From NCBI RefSeq assembly GCF_021532655.1, contig NZ_JAKGAS010000012.1, positions 1-64,000 of the forward strand: DNA of 64,000 nucleotides, written 5' to 3'. Within the stretch, counting starts at the first letter, position 1. Each line of letters opens with the position of its first letter. The stretch is from Paraglaciecola algarum. GTDB taxonomy: Bacteria; Pseudomonadota; Gammaproteobacteria; Enterobacterales; Alteromonadaceae. Below, one piece after another: positions 36,533-44,376 of this stretch. The notes under the pieces are model-generated. The model saw only the letters and a program-made list of their open reading frames with translations, was not told where the DNA came from and searched no databases. The position numbers were made by a program, and so were the translations under genes.

Positions 36533-36691
36533 TTAGCTACCTGTGGCACATGCCTCAAACGCACTACTCCCAGGAGCTGCATTCAAATTACATTTCGCAG
36601 CACCAAGTGCGCTAAAACTGAAGATTAGCGCTGCTGTAACAGCTGTAACAGCTGCAACCGGTAGTGCTTTATTTAATATATTTTTTATCAT
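36533..36691 (-). CDS. Short secreted peptide with two cysteines, function unknown
   Basis: 52 residues read directly from sequence. MIKNILNKALPVAAVTAVTA and ALIFSFSALGA form a basic start, a hydrophobic helix and an Ala-x-Ala-type cleavage region, i.e. a signal peptide. About 20 residues follow: AAKCNLNAAPGSSAFEACAT plus GS. Cys34 and Cys48 could form a disulfide, and the C terminus is Ser. Ribosome site AAGGA lies 8 bases before the ATG, and a terminator follows the stop, so the gene looks real. It is not a normal lasso precursor: it lacks the YxxPxL leader and a Thr at -2. It sits 135 bases upstream of the ligase-like gene. Confidence 0.65.
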   Translation of the reverse strand: MIKNILNKALPVAAVTAVTAALIFSFSALGAAKCNLNAAPGSSAFEACATGS

Positions 36692-37008
36692 GGTATATAT
36701 CCTTTATTTCGTTTATGCAGCCTTTAACAATCATGCATATTCTATAATTGACGTTTTCTTTTTTATTATTTAACAAACGCTTGCAAAACATAAAAGAAGT
36801 ATTCCTTCTTAATGTTAAAGAAAAACTTAAAAATGGTTTTGGCAAGTGTAAATTTGACTCAAATATGCGTTATTAGAACTTGGCATACTTGACTGCAACT
36901 TAAGAAAAAGCAATAAATGAGCCAAACAAGTAAGTTGCTGTTTTATAATTGAAATATCTTATTTGTAATTGTTTTAATTCTAGTTGTTGTAAAAAAAACA
37001 GACAATAG

Positions 37009-37089
37009 CTAAACCGGACTTACCCCTTAGTTGATTTACTTTATGCCATATCGATTTACAGTTGGTTGCAGGCTCATTTCCCTGAATAA
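37009..37089 (+). pseudogene. Relic of a second lasso cyclase 3' end
   Basis: Reading to the TAA at 37087, the translation ends VDLLYAISIYSWLQAHFPE, nearly identical to the cyclase C terminus (VDLLYAILTYSWLQAHFPE). The DNA is identical over 36 bases (37056-37091 versus 31219-31254) and diverges further upstream, where an in-frame TAG at 37006 and unrelated sequence end the similarity. The downstream repeat sequence is also shared, so a segment including the gene end was duplicated or a second cyclase gene was lost here. Confidence 0.8.
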
Positions 37090-37094
37090 AAATA

Positions 37095-37589
37095 GAAGAA
37101 GCTGAGTGGGGCAGAGAAGAGCAGTACATAAAAAAAAGCCAATGCAAAAGCGATTCACCACAGAGTTCACAGAGCGCTGCACAGAGAAAAACAATGAATG
37201 GTGTAGGCAGTAGCTAGAAACTAGAATCTAGTCTCTATCCACTGCTATTTTAAAAGCTATTTACCACAGAGAACACAGAGGCTGCGCTGCACAGAGAAAA
37301 GCCAAAGGATTGTTAAGATTCAAAACTCATCATCACTAATTTTTTAAGTTTTACCTCAGTGTTCTCTGTGCCCTCTGTGGTTAAATTTCTTTTGCTTTTA
37401 TCTTTTACTAGAATCTAGAATCTATCTACTATCGACTGCTATTTAAAAAACTTTTTACCACTGAGAAATAACTAGTTAAGATATCTGTTCTTAAGCAAAA
37501 TTATCTTTGTTTTTCCTCTGTGTTCTCTGTGCCCTCTGTGGTGAAATTTCTTTATCTTTTACTAGAATCTAGAATCTAGAATCTAGCCG
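37095..37589. repeat. Dispersed-repeat island upstream of the cyclase relic's lost neighbours
   Basis: CACAGAG modules near 37157-37186 and 37263-37298. TAGNNNC heptads lie near 37207-37232, 37409-37430 and 37561-37587, the last running into the stop region of the B2 gene. CTCAGTGTTCTCTGTGCCCT modules lie near 37357 and 37514, and AACTAGTTAAGATATCTGTT near 37469. The start of this island matches sequence just after the cyclase (31253 onward) and at 32990. The gap 36692-37008 is AT-rich and carries the small-peptide promoter. Confidence 0.82.
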
Positions 37590-38057
37590 CTATCTTCTGT
37601 TTTTTAAATTTTTCAGTACGTTTTTATGTTCAGAATCTTTGTTTACAAGTGGTACGTAGGTACTAGTTTCTTCTAGTGAGTCATTGATGATCTGGTTTTT
37701 AAAGGTTAGCCAACAGTGGGCTTCTAGATTGTCTTGTTGTTTTTTTACGCCAAAGACTAATTGAGTGGGATACCCTAAACTATCTAATATATGTTTTTGT
37801 ACTGTGCATCTGCGTAAACAGTTGATGCTAACAAAATGGTTACGGGCGACTTTTTCAATTAGCCTAGTAATGATTAACACATCAGTTAGCGCTACATCTG
37901 AGAATGTATGCTTGCTTTTAAACAGTTTGTTTTTCCAGAGTTTATATGGAACATAGGAAATGAGTAGGTCCCAATAAATAAAAAGATACCAGGCTCTGAA
38001 TAGTATTTTTTTATTTTTTGCTGGCATGTCCCATATCTGTTTAAGGATATTAAGCAT
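37590..38057 (-). CDS. Lasso peptide leader protease (B2, transglutaminase-like)
   Basis: 155 residues. Cysteine protease that removes the leader after the penultimate Thr. The catalytic triad is visible in family motifs: Cys80 in INCLRRC, His114 in EAHCWLTF and Asp126 in IINDS. The N-terminal helical part (about 1-60) is hydrophobic, as in other B2 proteins. It overlaps the PqqD-like gene by 8 bases, and the two are translated as separate B1 and B2 proteins, the usual proteobacterial split. The C-terminal tail after residue 130 is short and basic and ends inside repeat sequence, so it may have been altered. Confidence 0.9.
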   Translation of the reverse strand: MLNILKQIWDMPAKNKKILFRAWYLFIYWDLLISYVPYKLWKNKLFKSKHTFSDVALTDVLIITRLIEKVARNHFVSINCLRRCTVQKHILDSLGYPTQLVFGVKKQQDNLEAHCWLTFKNQIINDSLEETSTYVPLVNKDSEHKNVLKNLKNRR

Positions 38058-38316
38058 CTTGGTTATGAGCTAAGCCATTTTTCTCTAGTTCAGTTAATAA
38101 TTGATATAGATCTTGTTTAATTTCTTGGTTATCAACACTAAACTTTCGGCTGAGGTCTTGGGCGATTTCTGTTATATCTTTACCTTGTTGCAAGCCTTCT
38201 AACATTAAAGCCCCTGTTTCGTTAAGAGTATAATAGTCACCGGTTTCAGGTTCTAGAATTACTACTTCGTCTACCACTTTTTGAATTAATAATCCGTCGT
38301 TTAATTTGATATTCAT
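38050..38316 (-). CDS. PqqD-family RiPP recognition element (lasso B1)
   Basis: 88 residues with a winged helix-turn-helix RRE fold. VVILEPETGDYYTLNETGAL is the hallmark beta-strand/turn of PqqD-like proteins, followed by helices ITEIAQDLSRKFSVDNQEIK and DLYQLLTELEKNGL. It binds the leader of the precursor at 28256 through its YxxPxL segment and delivers it to B2. It lies 12 bases after the ABC transporter gene and overlaps the B2 gene, forming one operon in the order D-B1-B2. Confidence 0.92.
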   Translation of the reverse strand: MNIKLNDGLLIQKVVDEVVILEPETGDYYTLNETGALMLEGLQQGKDITEIAQDLSRKFSVDNQEIKQDLYQLLTELEKNGLAHNQDA

Positions 38317-38328
38317 GTATTTAGTCCT

Positions 38329-39996
38329 TTATTTTTCGCGTATGAGTTTTTTGTTTTCTAACTTATATACCAGATCGGCTACGTCATATAGTGTAGGGTC
38401 ATGTGAAATAATTATGACAGTATATTGGCTAAATAAGTCTGTAAATTTGTCTTTAATGTTTTGTTTTGATACTTCGTCTAACATTGACGTGGGTTCGTCG
38501 AGCAACAAGATTTTCGGCTCGAGTAATAAAGCTCTGGCCAATGATATCCGTTGTTTTTGCCCACCCGAGAGTAACACGCCGCCTTCACCCACTTGAGTCT
38601 CGTATCCTAAGGGAAGTTCTTGGATAAACTGGTCGGCTCCTGAGGCTTGGCAGGCTTGGAGCATTTTTTGGCTACTGGGGTTTACTACACCATAAGTAAT
38701 GTTTTGGGTGATGCTGCCATTGACTAATAATACGTCTTGAGAAACCAAGCCTATTTTATCTCTTACCGATGAGTTGTTTACATTGGCGATGTCTACGCCA
38801 CCTATTGTGATTCGCCCTGAGGTGGGCTGATTAAACTTCATCAGTAATTGCATTAGGGTGGTTTTACCTCCGCCATTCTCGCCATATAACAGCATGATTT
38901 TTTTGTTGGCTAGGGTAAAAGATAACGATTCAAATACGGGCGGTTTATCTTTGTAGGCAAAACATACTTGCTCAAATTTTATATCTGCGGTGGTAATATC
39001 TAGGCGTTTTTTAGAGCTTGAATCGGTCTCGGATTCTAAGTGATAAAATTTCAATAATCTGTCTGAAGCACCTATTACATGTTGAACTTGACCGTATAAT
39101 CCTGCCAACGATGACAGGGGCCTAGTAAATACTAATCCATATAACATCAGGCTAACTAAGTCTGGGATCAGTAGGCGACCTTCTTGAAAACGCGTAAAAC
39201 AAAATAGCACAATAACCAACACCCCTAGGGATGATAAAAATTGCACCAATGGTGACATAATTGCTTGGAGTTTTAGCTGTTTGCGCCTGAGTTCTAAAAT
39301 TTCGGAGGTGTGATGCTTAAATTTATCTGATTGTGCATTTTCTTGGTTGAAGGCTTTGATTAAAGAAATTGCGCCAATGTTTTCACTGGCTAAGGCTATT
39401 GAGTCGGCCTGTCGTTGCATCAGTGCTCTGGATATGGGTTGTACTCCCTTGCCGACAATTTTAAGTACTATAAATATTAATGGGATAATAAATACTACAA
39501 GCAGGGCAATGGTTGGTTCAATCTTGAACATCATAAACGATGCGCCTAACAAGACTAATATATTAGGAATTAAGTTTGTTAGCACGCTAGACGCAAAAAA
39601 GCTGATCACAGCTAAGTCGGTGCTTAACATGGATAACACGTCTCCTCGTTTGTTTTCTTTAAAAAACTGTACGGGTAACGCCTGAATATGGTCATATAAA
39701 CGGCAACTTAACTCAGCCATTAAACGTGCGCCTATTAGCGACACATTGTAGGTAGATAAAAATCTGAGTAAGGAATGAAAAGCAAACAGTGCACACCACA
39801 ATACTAAAATCGTGATATGTGAGTCATTAATGATAGTTGGGTTTGCAATGAAATATTCTGAGTATTTTCCAGCAAAGTAAGGGATGCTCAAACTTACGCC
39901 GGTTTCGCATAACATTAAAAATACTACATAACTAAAGGTAAACTTGTGTTCGTTAAATACCTTTATGCCATATTCAAATCTGAGCCTGTCAAACAT
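38329..39996 (-). CDS. ABC transporter (lasso peptide exporter, D protein)
   Basis: 555 residues: a six-helix membrane domain (about 1-310) fused to one ATPase domain. Motifs are LLYGENGGGKTTLMQLL (Walker A), LLSGGQKQRISLARALLLEP (signature) and ILLLDEPTSMLDE (Walker B). There is no N-terminal C39 peptidase domain, as expected because B2 removes the leader. It probably exports the mature lasso peptide and gives self-immunity, like McjD and other D proteins. It is the first gene of the D-B1-B2 operon; the 200-base gap to the divergent RRM gene holds its promoter. Confidence 0.9.
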   Translation of the reverse strand: MFDRLRFEYGIKVFNEHKFTFSYVVFLMLCETGVSLSIPYFAGKYSEYFIANPTIINDSHITILVLWCALFAFHSLLRFLSTYNVSLIGARLMAELSCRLYDHIQALPVQFFKENKRGDVLSMLSTDLAVISFFASSVLTNLIPNILVLLGASFMMFKIEPTIALLVVFIIPLIFIVLKIVGKGVQPISRALMQRQADSIALASENIGAISLIKAFNQENAQSDKFKHHTSEILELRRKQLKLQAIMSPLVQFLSSLGVLVIVLFCFTRFQEGRLLIPDLVSLMLYGLVFTRPLSSLAGLYGQVQHVIGASDRLLKFYHLESETDSSSKKRLDITTADIKFEQVCFAYKDKPPVFESLSFTLANKKIMLLYGENGGGKTTLMQLLMKFNQPTSGRITIGGVDIANVNNSSVRDKIGLVSQDVLLVNGSITQNITYGVVNPSSQKMLQACQASGADQFIQELPLGYETQVGEGGVLLSGGQKQRISLARALLLEPKILLLDEPTSMLDEVSKQNIKDKFTDLFSQYTVIIISHDPTLYDVADLVYKLENKKLIREK

Positions 39997-40202
39997 CTAC
40001 TTTATAAATCCGTTTGTTACACGATTGGCTAAGTTTCCAGTAGTGGCAGTTTAACTGATATGTAAACGCTAATAAAGTTGGTTAGCTTGTTACTAGGGGC
40101 TGTTTTTAAGCTAAATATAATTAGCTCATAGATTGTTGTACGAGTTGTGGAGTATATTTCTGTTATTATGCAGCGATTAAGTAAGTAACAAGTTGGAATG
40201 CT

Positions 40203-40475
40203 ATGAAAATATTGATTAGAAATTTAGATAGAGAAACTACTGAGCAAGAGTTAACTGAAGCGTTTGAAAAATTTGGTAAGGTTCAATCTTGCGACATAGT
40301 TAAAGAGAAACATAACGGTTTGTCTAAAGGGTTTGGTTTTGTGGAAATGCCTAAGCCAGGTGATGCTAAAGCGGCGGTTAAGTCTTTGAATGACACTATG
40401 TTAGGGGCTAACAAGATTAGAGTGAAATATGCGGTAGACAAGGCCGTTGATGCTTCTCAAGACAATTCTAAATAA
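40203..40475 (+). CDS. RNA-binding protein with one RRM domain
   Basis: 90 residues. RNP2 is ILIRNL near the N terminus, and RNP1 is KGFGFVEM near residues 42-49; the domain fills the protein, with a short acidic tail. Small single-RRM proteins are common in gamma-proteobacteria and cyanobacteria and are often cold-induced; the RNA target is not known. It stands between the divergent ABC transporter gene and the co-directional sulfotransferase gene. Confidence 0.93.
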   Translation: MKILIRNLDRETTEQELTEAFEKFGKVQSCDIVKEKHNGLSKGFGFVEMPKPGDAKAAVKSLNDTMLGANKIRVKYAVDKAVDASQDNSK

Positions 40476-40540
40476 AAAGTGGCATAGTGAATATTTGATC
40501 GAGATTTTTAGCCATTAAAGCACCACTATCAAAATCAGAT

Positions 40541-41461
40541 GTGATCAATATTCTGGCACAGCAGTTATCGGCTTTAACTAGACAGACGTTAACTAAACTG
40601 CCAGAACAAAAGCTTAAGTTAATTCTGCACGTTGGCACACCAAAAACAGGCACAACAAGTTTACAAACGTATCTTGACAAGAAACAACGTAAGCTCAGAG
40701 CTAAAGGTGTGCTATATCCCCACAATTTAGAAACCTTACCCAATCCTGATACCCCTAAACATCAGTGGTTTGAGAAAAACCTAGTTAATATTCATTTAGA
40801 AAACTTTGCGGCTAACTTTCAAAATATCATTGCTCAGGTAAAGCCAGAAACTCACACGATTATTTTGTCATCAGAAGGCATTTATAATTATTGGTGGGAT
40901 TTTTCAGAGTCTTCAAAAGATTTGTTATCTCAGATGACTAGCCTGTTTGATATTCAGGTATGGGTATGGTTTAGAGAGCCTTTGGCGTTTATTGAAAGTT
41001 ATTACAAGCAGTGTATTCGTAACCCTCAAGTAGCCAGCAATCCTTGTTATGGTAAAGATTTAAGTCTTGCTCAAATGCTCGATATAGAGTGGTTTGCTCA
41101 GCATTTGGATTATCAGAGGTTTGTGGACGAATGTCAGAATGTGTTTGGTACTGGCAATATTAGGGTGTTTGACTATAGAGGCGATGTAGTCCAGCAGGTT
41201 AGTGAATTTTTTGGCTTGTCTACTCCTCACGATAATCCAACACCAAGAAAAAATATTAGTTTAAACGCTGCCACAGCTGACATGATCAGAGTGATTAATC
41301 GAACTCAGGTTAAGCCTAAAGATAAAGAGTTATTAATTGCTCATTTAAAACAGATTAATCGGGTTTTAGATAATTATAATAATGTGAGTTTATTTGATGA
41401 AGAGGTGAGGTCTAAGGTATTAAGGTTGGCAAAACCAGTGGATTCAAAGCTGTTTTACTAA
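40541..41461 (+). CDS. Sulfotransferase-like protein
   Basis: 306 residues. LILHVGTPKTGTTSLQTYLD is a clear 5'-phosphosulfate-binding loop, and IQVWVWFREPLAFIESYYKQ is the 3'-phosphate motif with R and a downstream S. The family includes bacterial carbohydrate sulfotransferases, and the EPS locus nearby is a plausible substrate source; a role on the lasso peptide would be new. The GTG at 40541 lacks a good ribosome site and no in-frame ATG exists back to a stop at 40496, so the start is uncertain. A terminator hairpin follows. Confidence 0.82.
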   Translation: MINILAQQLSALTRQTLTKLPEQKLKLILHVGTPKTGTTSLQTYLDKKQRKLRAKGVLYPHNLETLPNPDTPKHQWFEKNLVNIHLENFAANFQNIIAQVKPETHTIILSSEGIYNYWWDFSESSKDLLSQMTSLFDIQVWVWFREPLAFIESYYKQCIRNPQVASNPCYGKDLSLAQMLDIEWFAQHLDYQRFVDECQNVFGTGNIRVFDYRGDVVQQVSEFFGLSTPHDNPTPRKNISLNAATADMIRVINRTQVKPKDKELLIAHLKQINRVLDNYNNVSLFDEEVRSKVLRLAKPVDSKLFY

Positions 41462-41492
41462 CTTGAGTCTATGGCGTTAAGTCGCTGTATTA

Positions 41493-41525
41493 GCCTGTTA
41501 GCAAATAAAACAGGCCGTTATTTTT
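41493..41525 (+). terminator. Probable terminator after the sulfotransferase gene
   Basis: GCCTGTT pairs with AACAGGC around an AGCAAATA-type loop, followed by CGTTATTTTT. It lies between two convergent genes. Confidence 0.65.
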
Positions 41526-41566
41526 CAAACGACCTGCTAAGTACCTATCAAGATGGATTGGTATAA

Positions 41567-42997
41567 CTATCCTTTATAACCGAAGAATTTCTTTTCGATT
41601 ATGGTTTCAGACACAGCTTCAGGTAGACAAGCTTCCCAATCACCACGGCCTTTTGATAGTTTTTTCAATATTTCACGAGAGTAAATATGGAATAACTCTT
41701 TGTCACTACATTCGATACCAGAGATAAATCCGTTTTCTAAAAGGTGGCGGTATAAAAACCTAAGGTGGTCTTGTACTTTCACATTCGTAAACTCACTAAT
41801 TTCACCTTCTTCATCTAGTTCTGGGTAGACAAACAAGCGGGTATTATCAGGGAATAGTTTACCAAATCCTTCTAATATTCCGCCTTCTACTCCTCGGTAA
41901 GAGTCTTCATTAAAGATTTGTTTGACGTTGATCATACCTACCACTATACCTATTTGTAGTTTGGTATATTGACGGAAGTAAGCTCTTAAAGAGAAATAAC
42001 GCGTGTAATCCGAAATCATTACGTTATAACCAAGCTGGTTAAGCAGTTCAATACGTTGTACTAAGTCTGATTCGGGGACGTTGTTATCATGGCCATGGAC
42101 ATCGTTAAGAGATATCTCGGCAATAGCAATGGTATTGTCTTTATCTACACCATCTAATTGACTGAAGGCTTTTTTACCTTGCTCAATCATATCGACATTG
42201 AGGTTGGTGACCGGCCTGAAGGAGCCACGAATAGTCAGGACATTCTTTTTGTATAACATTTCAGCTGGAACGGCTACGCTGCCATCAGGGTTAAACATGA
42301 TGCCGCGAGTTTTCCAACTACGGATTAAATGTAGATTGATGGCACGGTTATCAATATCTTCAAAATAAGGTCCTTGAAAATCAATCGAGTCAATTTCAAT
42401 TCGGTTGGCTTTCATGTTGTCAGTTAACGAGGAAATAATTTGTTTTGGATTTTCGTAATAGAAGTAGGCGGCATAAATCAAATTCACACCAAGCACGCCT
42501 AAAGCTTGCTGTTGAGCTTCAGCGTTATCGTCTAACATGCGCACATGCACAACAATGTTTGAAGGTTCAGCGCCAGGATACATTTGAACACGAATACCGC
42601 ACCAAGCATGGCACTCATTGGCTCGGTTAAAACTTTTGGCCGCTACCGTGGCAGCATAGGCAAAATAGCGTGAAGATTTAGAGCGGATATCACCAACACG
42701 GTCCACCACTAAATCAAATTCTTGTTCCATCATGGCACGAACGCGATTTTTACTTACGTAACGTCTATCTTCTTGTACACCGTAAATGGCGTCAGAAAAC
42801 TTCATATCATAAGCTGACATGGTTTTCGCTATGGTGCCAGCAGCAGCGCCTGCTAAGAAAAACTGACGAGCCACTTCTTGACCTGCACCAATTTCAACTA
42901 TGGTGCCGTATTTTTTTTCATCTAAATTTATTCGAAGGGCTTTTTGGCTGGTACTGCGATCGCTAACGTTGTTCTCTTGTTCGATTTTTCTGTCCAT
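41567..42997 (-). CDS. Conserved protein of unknown function (family often labelled nicotinate-nucleotide adenylyltransferase)
   Basis: 476 residues from ATG 42997, which has GGAGAAATC just upstream; the frame stays open further upstream without a better start. Recognisable stretches are KYGTIVEIGAGQEVARQFFL, AGTIAKTMSAYDMKFSDAIY, ALGVLGVNLIYAAYFYYENP and FRPVTNLNVDMIEQG. I know this family from Bacteroidetes and gamma-proteobacteria, where it is often annotated as an adenylyltransferase without support. I see no HxGH nucleotidyltransferase motif. It sits 109 bases downstream of the anti-sigma candidate, so it may belong to the sigma-factor operon. Confidence 0.75.
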   Translation of the reverse strand: MDRKIEQENNVSDRSTSQKALRINLDEKKYGTIVEIGAGQEVARQFFLAGAAAGTIAKTMSAYDMKFSDAIYGVQEDRRYVSKNRVRAMMEQEFDLVVDRVGDIRSKSSRYFAYAATVAAKSFNRANECHAWCGIRVQMYPGAEPSNIVVHVRMLDDNAEAQQQALGVLGVNLIYAAYFYYENPKQIISSLTDNMKANRIEIDSIDFQGPYFEDIDNRAINLHLIRSWKTRGIMFNPDGSVAVPAEMLYKKNVLTIRGSFRPVTNLNVDMIEQGKKAFSQLDGVDKDNTIAIAEISLNDVHGHDNNVPESDLVQRIELLNQLGYNVMISDYTRYFSLRAYFRQYTKLQIGIVVGMINVKQIFNEDSYRGVEGGILEGFGKLFPDNTRLFVYPELDEEGEISEFTNVKVQDHLRFLYRHLLENGFISGIECSDKELFHIYSREILKKLSKGRGDWEACLPEAVSETIIEKKFFGYKG

Positions 42998-43106
42998 GAT
43001 TTCTCCGACGAAATTGACAATGAAAAGATAGATAAATAGTGTAGCGTTTTTGATCCAAGCAATAAATCTAAATTTGCCGCTTATTATAAGTAATTCATTG
43101 AATACA

Positions 43107-43706
43107 TTAGGAACATAACATTGGCTTGTCACTTTTTTCGACAGTTAATATCAACCCGTCAATATTAAAAGCTACGCTCACTACATCACCACTAGTTAGT
43201 TTTTCATCAAGTTGATTAATTCTGCCTAATTCGGTCACTAGTTCTTTAGATATTAACATCACTTCGTCATCGCAAGTTTTTAATTGCCAACCATTCGCCA
43301 TCAACTCTAAAGCTGCTAGTTTTTTGTGATGTAAAGCAAACGTATTTTGTTGCTGTAAATAGGCTTGATAATGCTTTGCATGGCGGCTATTAATTTTTTC
43401 TCTATCGCTTGTCATAGGATGATGATCTAAAGAGTGAATATAAACCAAGTTATTAGAGGCTACCTGAAGAGGTGTATTTTCAACTGAATTATTGGCTTTT
43501 TGCAGACTAAACAAAGCAAATAATAAAAGTGTGCAAGCGGCAGTGGTGACATAAACAATGCGTTGAAATATAGGTTTATACTCTTTACGTTCTTTTTGTT
43601 TTAAGCGTACATTTTTCTCAATAGAAGCAGGTGCCATATGTGCAGATTTACGTTTTCTATATAGTTGCTCTAGAGAATATTCTTGATGTTCATTTTGATC
43701 AGCCAT
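43107..43706 (-). CDS. Putative anti-sigma factor, single-pass membrane protein
   Basis: 199 residues: a charged N-terminal cytoplasmic region (about 1-50, LEQLYRKRKSAHMAPASIEK), one membrane segment near 51-68 (IVYVTTAACTLLLFALF) and a periplasmic domain of about 125 residues. It overlaps the ECF sigma factor gene by 8 bases, the usual arrangement of a sigma/anti-sigma pair. No zinc-binding HxxxCxxC motif is present, so the assignment rests on topology and context. Confidence 0.65.
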   Translation of the reverse strand: MADQNEHQEYSLEQLYRKRKSAHMAPASIEKNVRLKQKERKEYKPIFQRIVYVTTAACTLLLFALFSLQKANNSVENTPLQVASNNLVYIHSLDHHPMTSDREKINSRHAKHYQAYLQQQNTFALHHKKLAALELMANGWQLKTCDDEVMLISKELVTELGRINQLDEKLTSGDVVSVAFNIDGLILTVEKSDKPMLCS

Positions 43707-44274
43707 GATTAACCTCTTGGTACCTTTTTAGCTGTTTTCGTAAGTAGTCTTTGGCGTAGCGTAAACGGCTTTTTACCGTTTCTTTATTTGCATGAGTAAT
43801 ACGCGAAATTTCGTCTAAGCTAAAACCTTCTTGCTGCAGACAAAATGCTTCTTTTTGTTCAAATGTTAAGGCTAATAAAGCTTGGTTAAAGCGAGTATGT
43901 ATATCTTGATTAGGCTCGTTAAGAATTCCATCTGGTTTGCCTTCAATATCTGCTTGGATATTGGTAATTAATTTGTTTGATCGAAATTCATCTATTAGTT
44001 GATTACGAGCTAAGGTAAACAACCAAGCTTTAAACTGCCCGGTATTTTGGTACAGATGCTTTTTTTCTATGACTTTAAGCCATGTTTTTTGGCATATGTC
44101 TTTGGCCAAGGTTGGATCTGACAAGGTAAGTGCAAAGTGATACAAGTCATTGCCATTTTCTTTATACAATTTAATCAGTAGTGTTTGGTCTCCCGTTTTA
44201 GCGTACTCCTGCATAACGCTTTCGTTACTAAATTTTTCAATAAAGTATGATTTTAAGGTAAACGCAAGACTCAT
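43699..44274 (-). CDS. ECF-type RNA polymerase sigma factor
   Basis: 191 residues. Region 2: LYHFALTLSDPTLAKDICQK and TWLKVIEKKHLYQNTGQFKA, then WLFTLARNQLIDEFR. Region 4: QALLALTFEQKEAFCLQQEG, FSLDEISRITHANKETVKSR and LRYAKDYLRKQL. Domain spacing matches ECF sigma-70 factors. It lies downstream of tonB and the B12 receptor genes on the same strand and overlaps a putative anti-sigma gene. Its regulon is not visible; the neighbourhood suggests envelope or uptake functions. Confidence 0.92.
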   Translation of the reverse strand: MSLAFTLKSYFIEKFSNESVMQEYAKTGDQTLLIKLYKENGNDLYHFALTLSDPTLAKDICQKTWLKVIEKKHLYQNTGQFKAWLFTLARNQLIDEFRSNKLITNIQADIEGKPDGILNEPNQDIHTRFNQALLALTFEQKEAFCLQQEGFSLDEISRITHANKETVKSRLRYAKDYLRKQLKRYQEVNHG

Positions 44275-44283
44275 AAACGCTCC

Positions 44284-44376
44284 TTATAATGAAAAACTTA
44301 AGCCAACATAAAACATACTTTCTGTTGGCAGTCCTTTTTCACTATAGCTGCTAATCAAGCTAAAGGTTTGGTTTAA
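44284..44376 (-). pseudogene. Possible C-terminal fragment of an outer-membrane barrel gene
   Basis: On the minus strand the gap between tonB and the sigma factor gene reads, in one frame ending at a TAA at 44284-44286, FSLISSYSEKGLPTESMFYV followed by GLSFSL. The alternating pattern and the hydrophobic end look like a final outer-membrane strand. It has no start or ribosome site, and a stop lies directly upstream in frame, so at most this is a remnant. Short enough to be chance. Confidence 0.3.

Noticed and set aside
36533..36691. Small peptide as a second lasso precursor
   Set aside because: No YxxPxL leader motif, no Thr two residues before a possible core, and a signal-peptide-like N terminus. 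An Ala39-Glu46 ring is possible on paper but would leave only a few tail residues.
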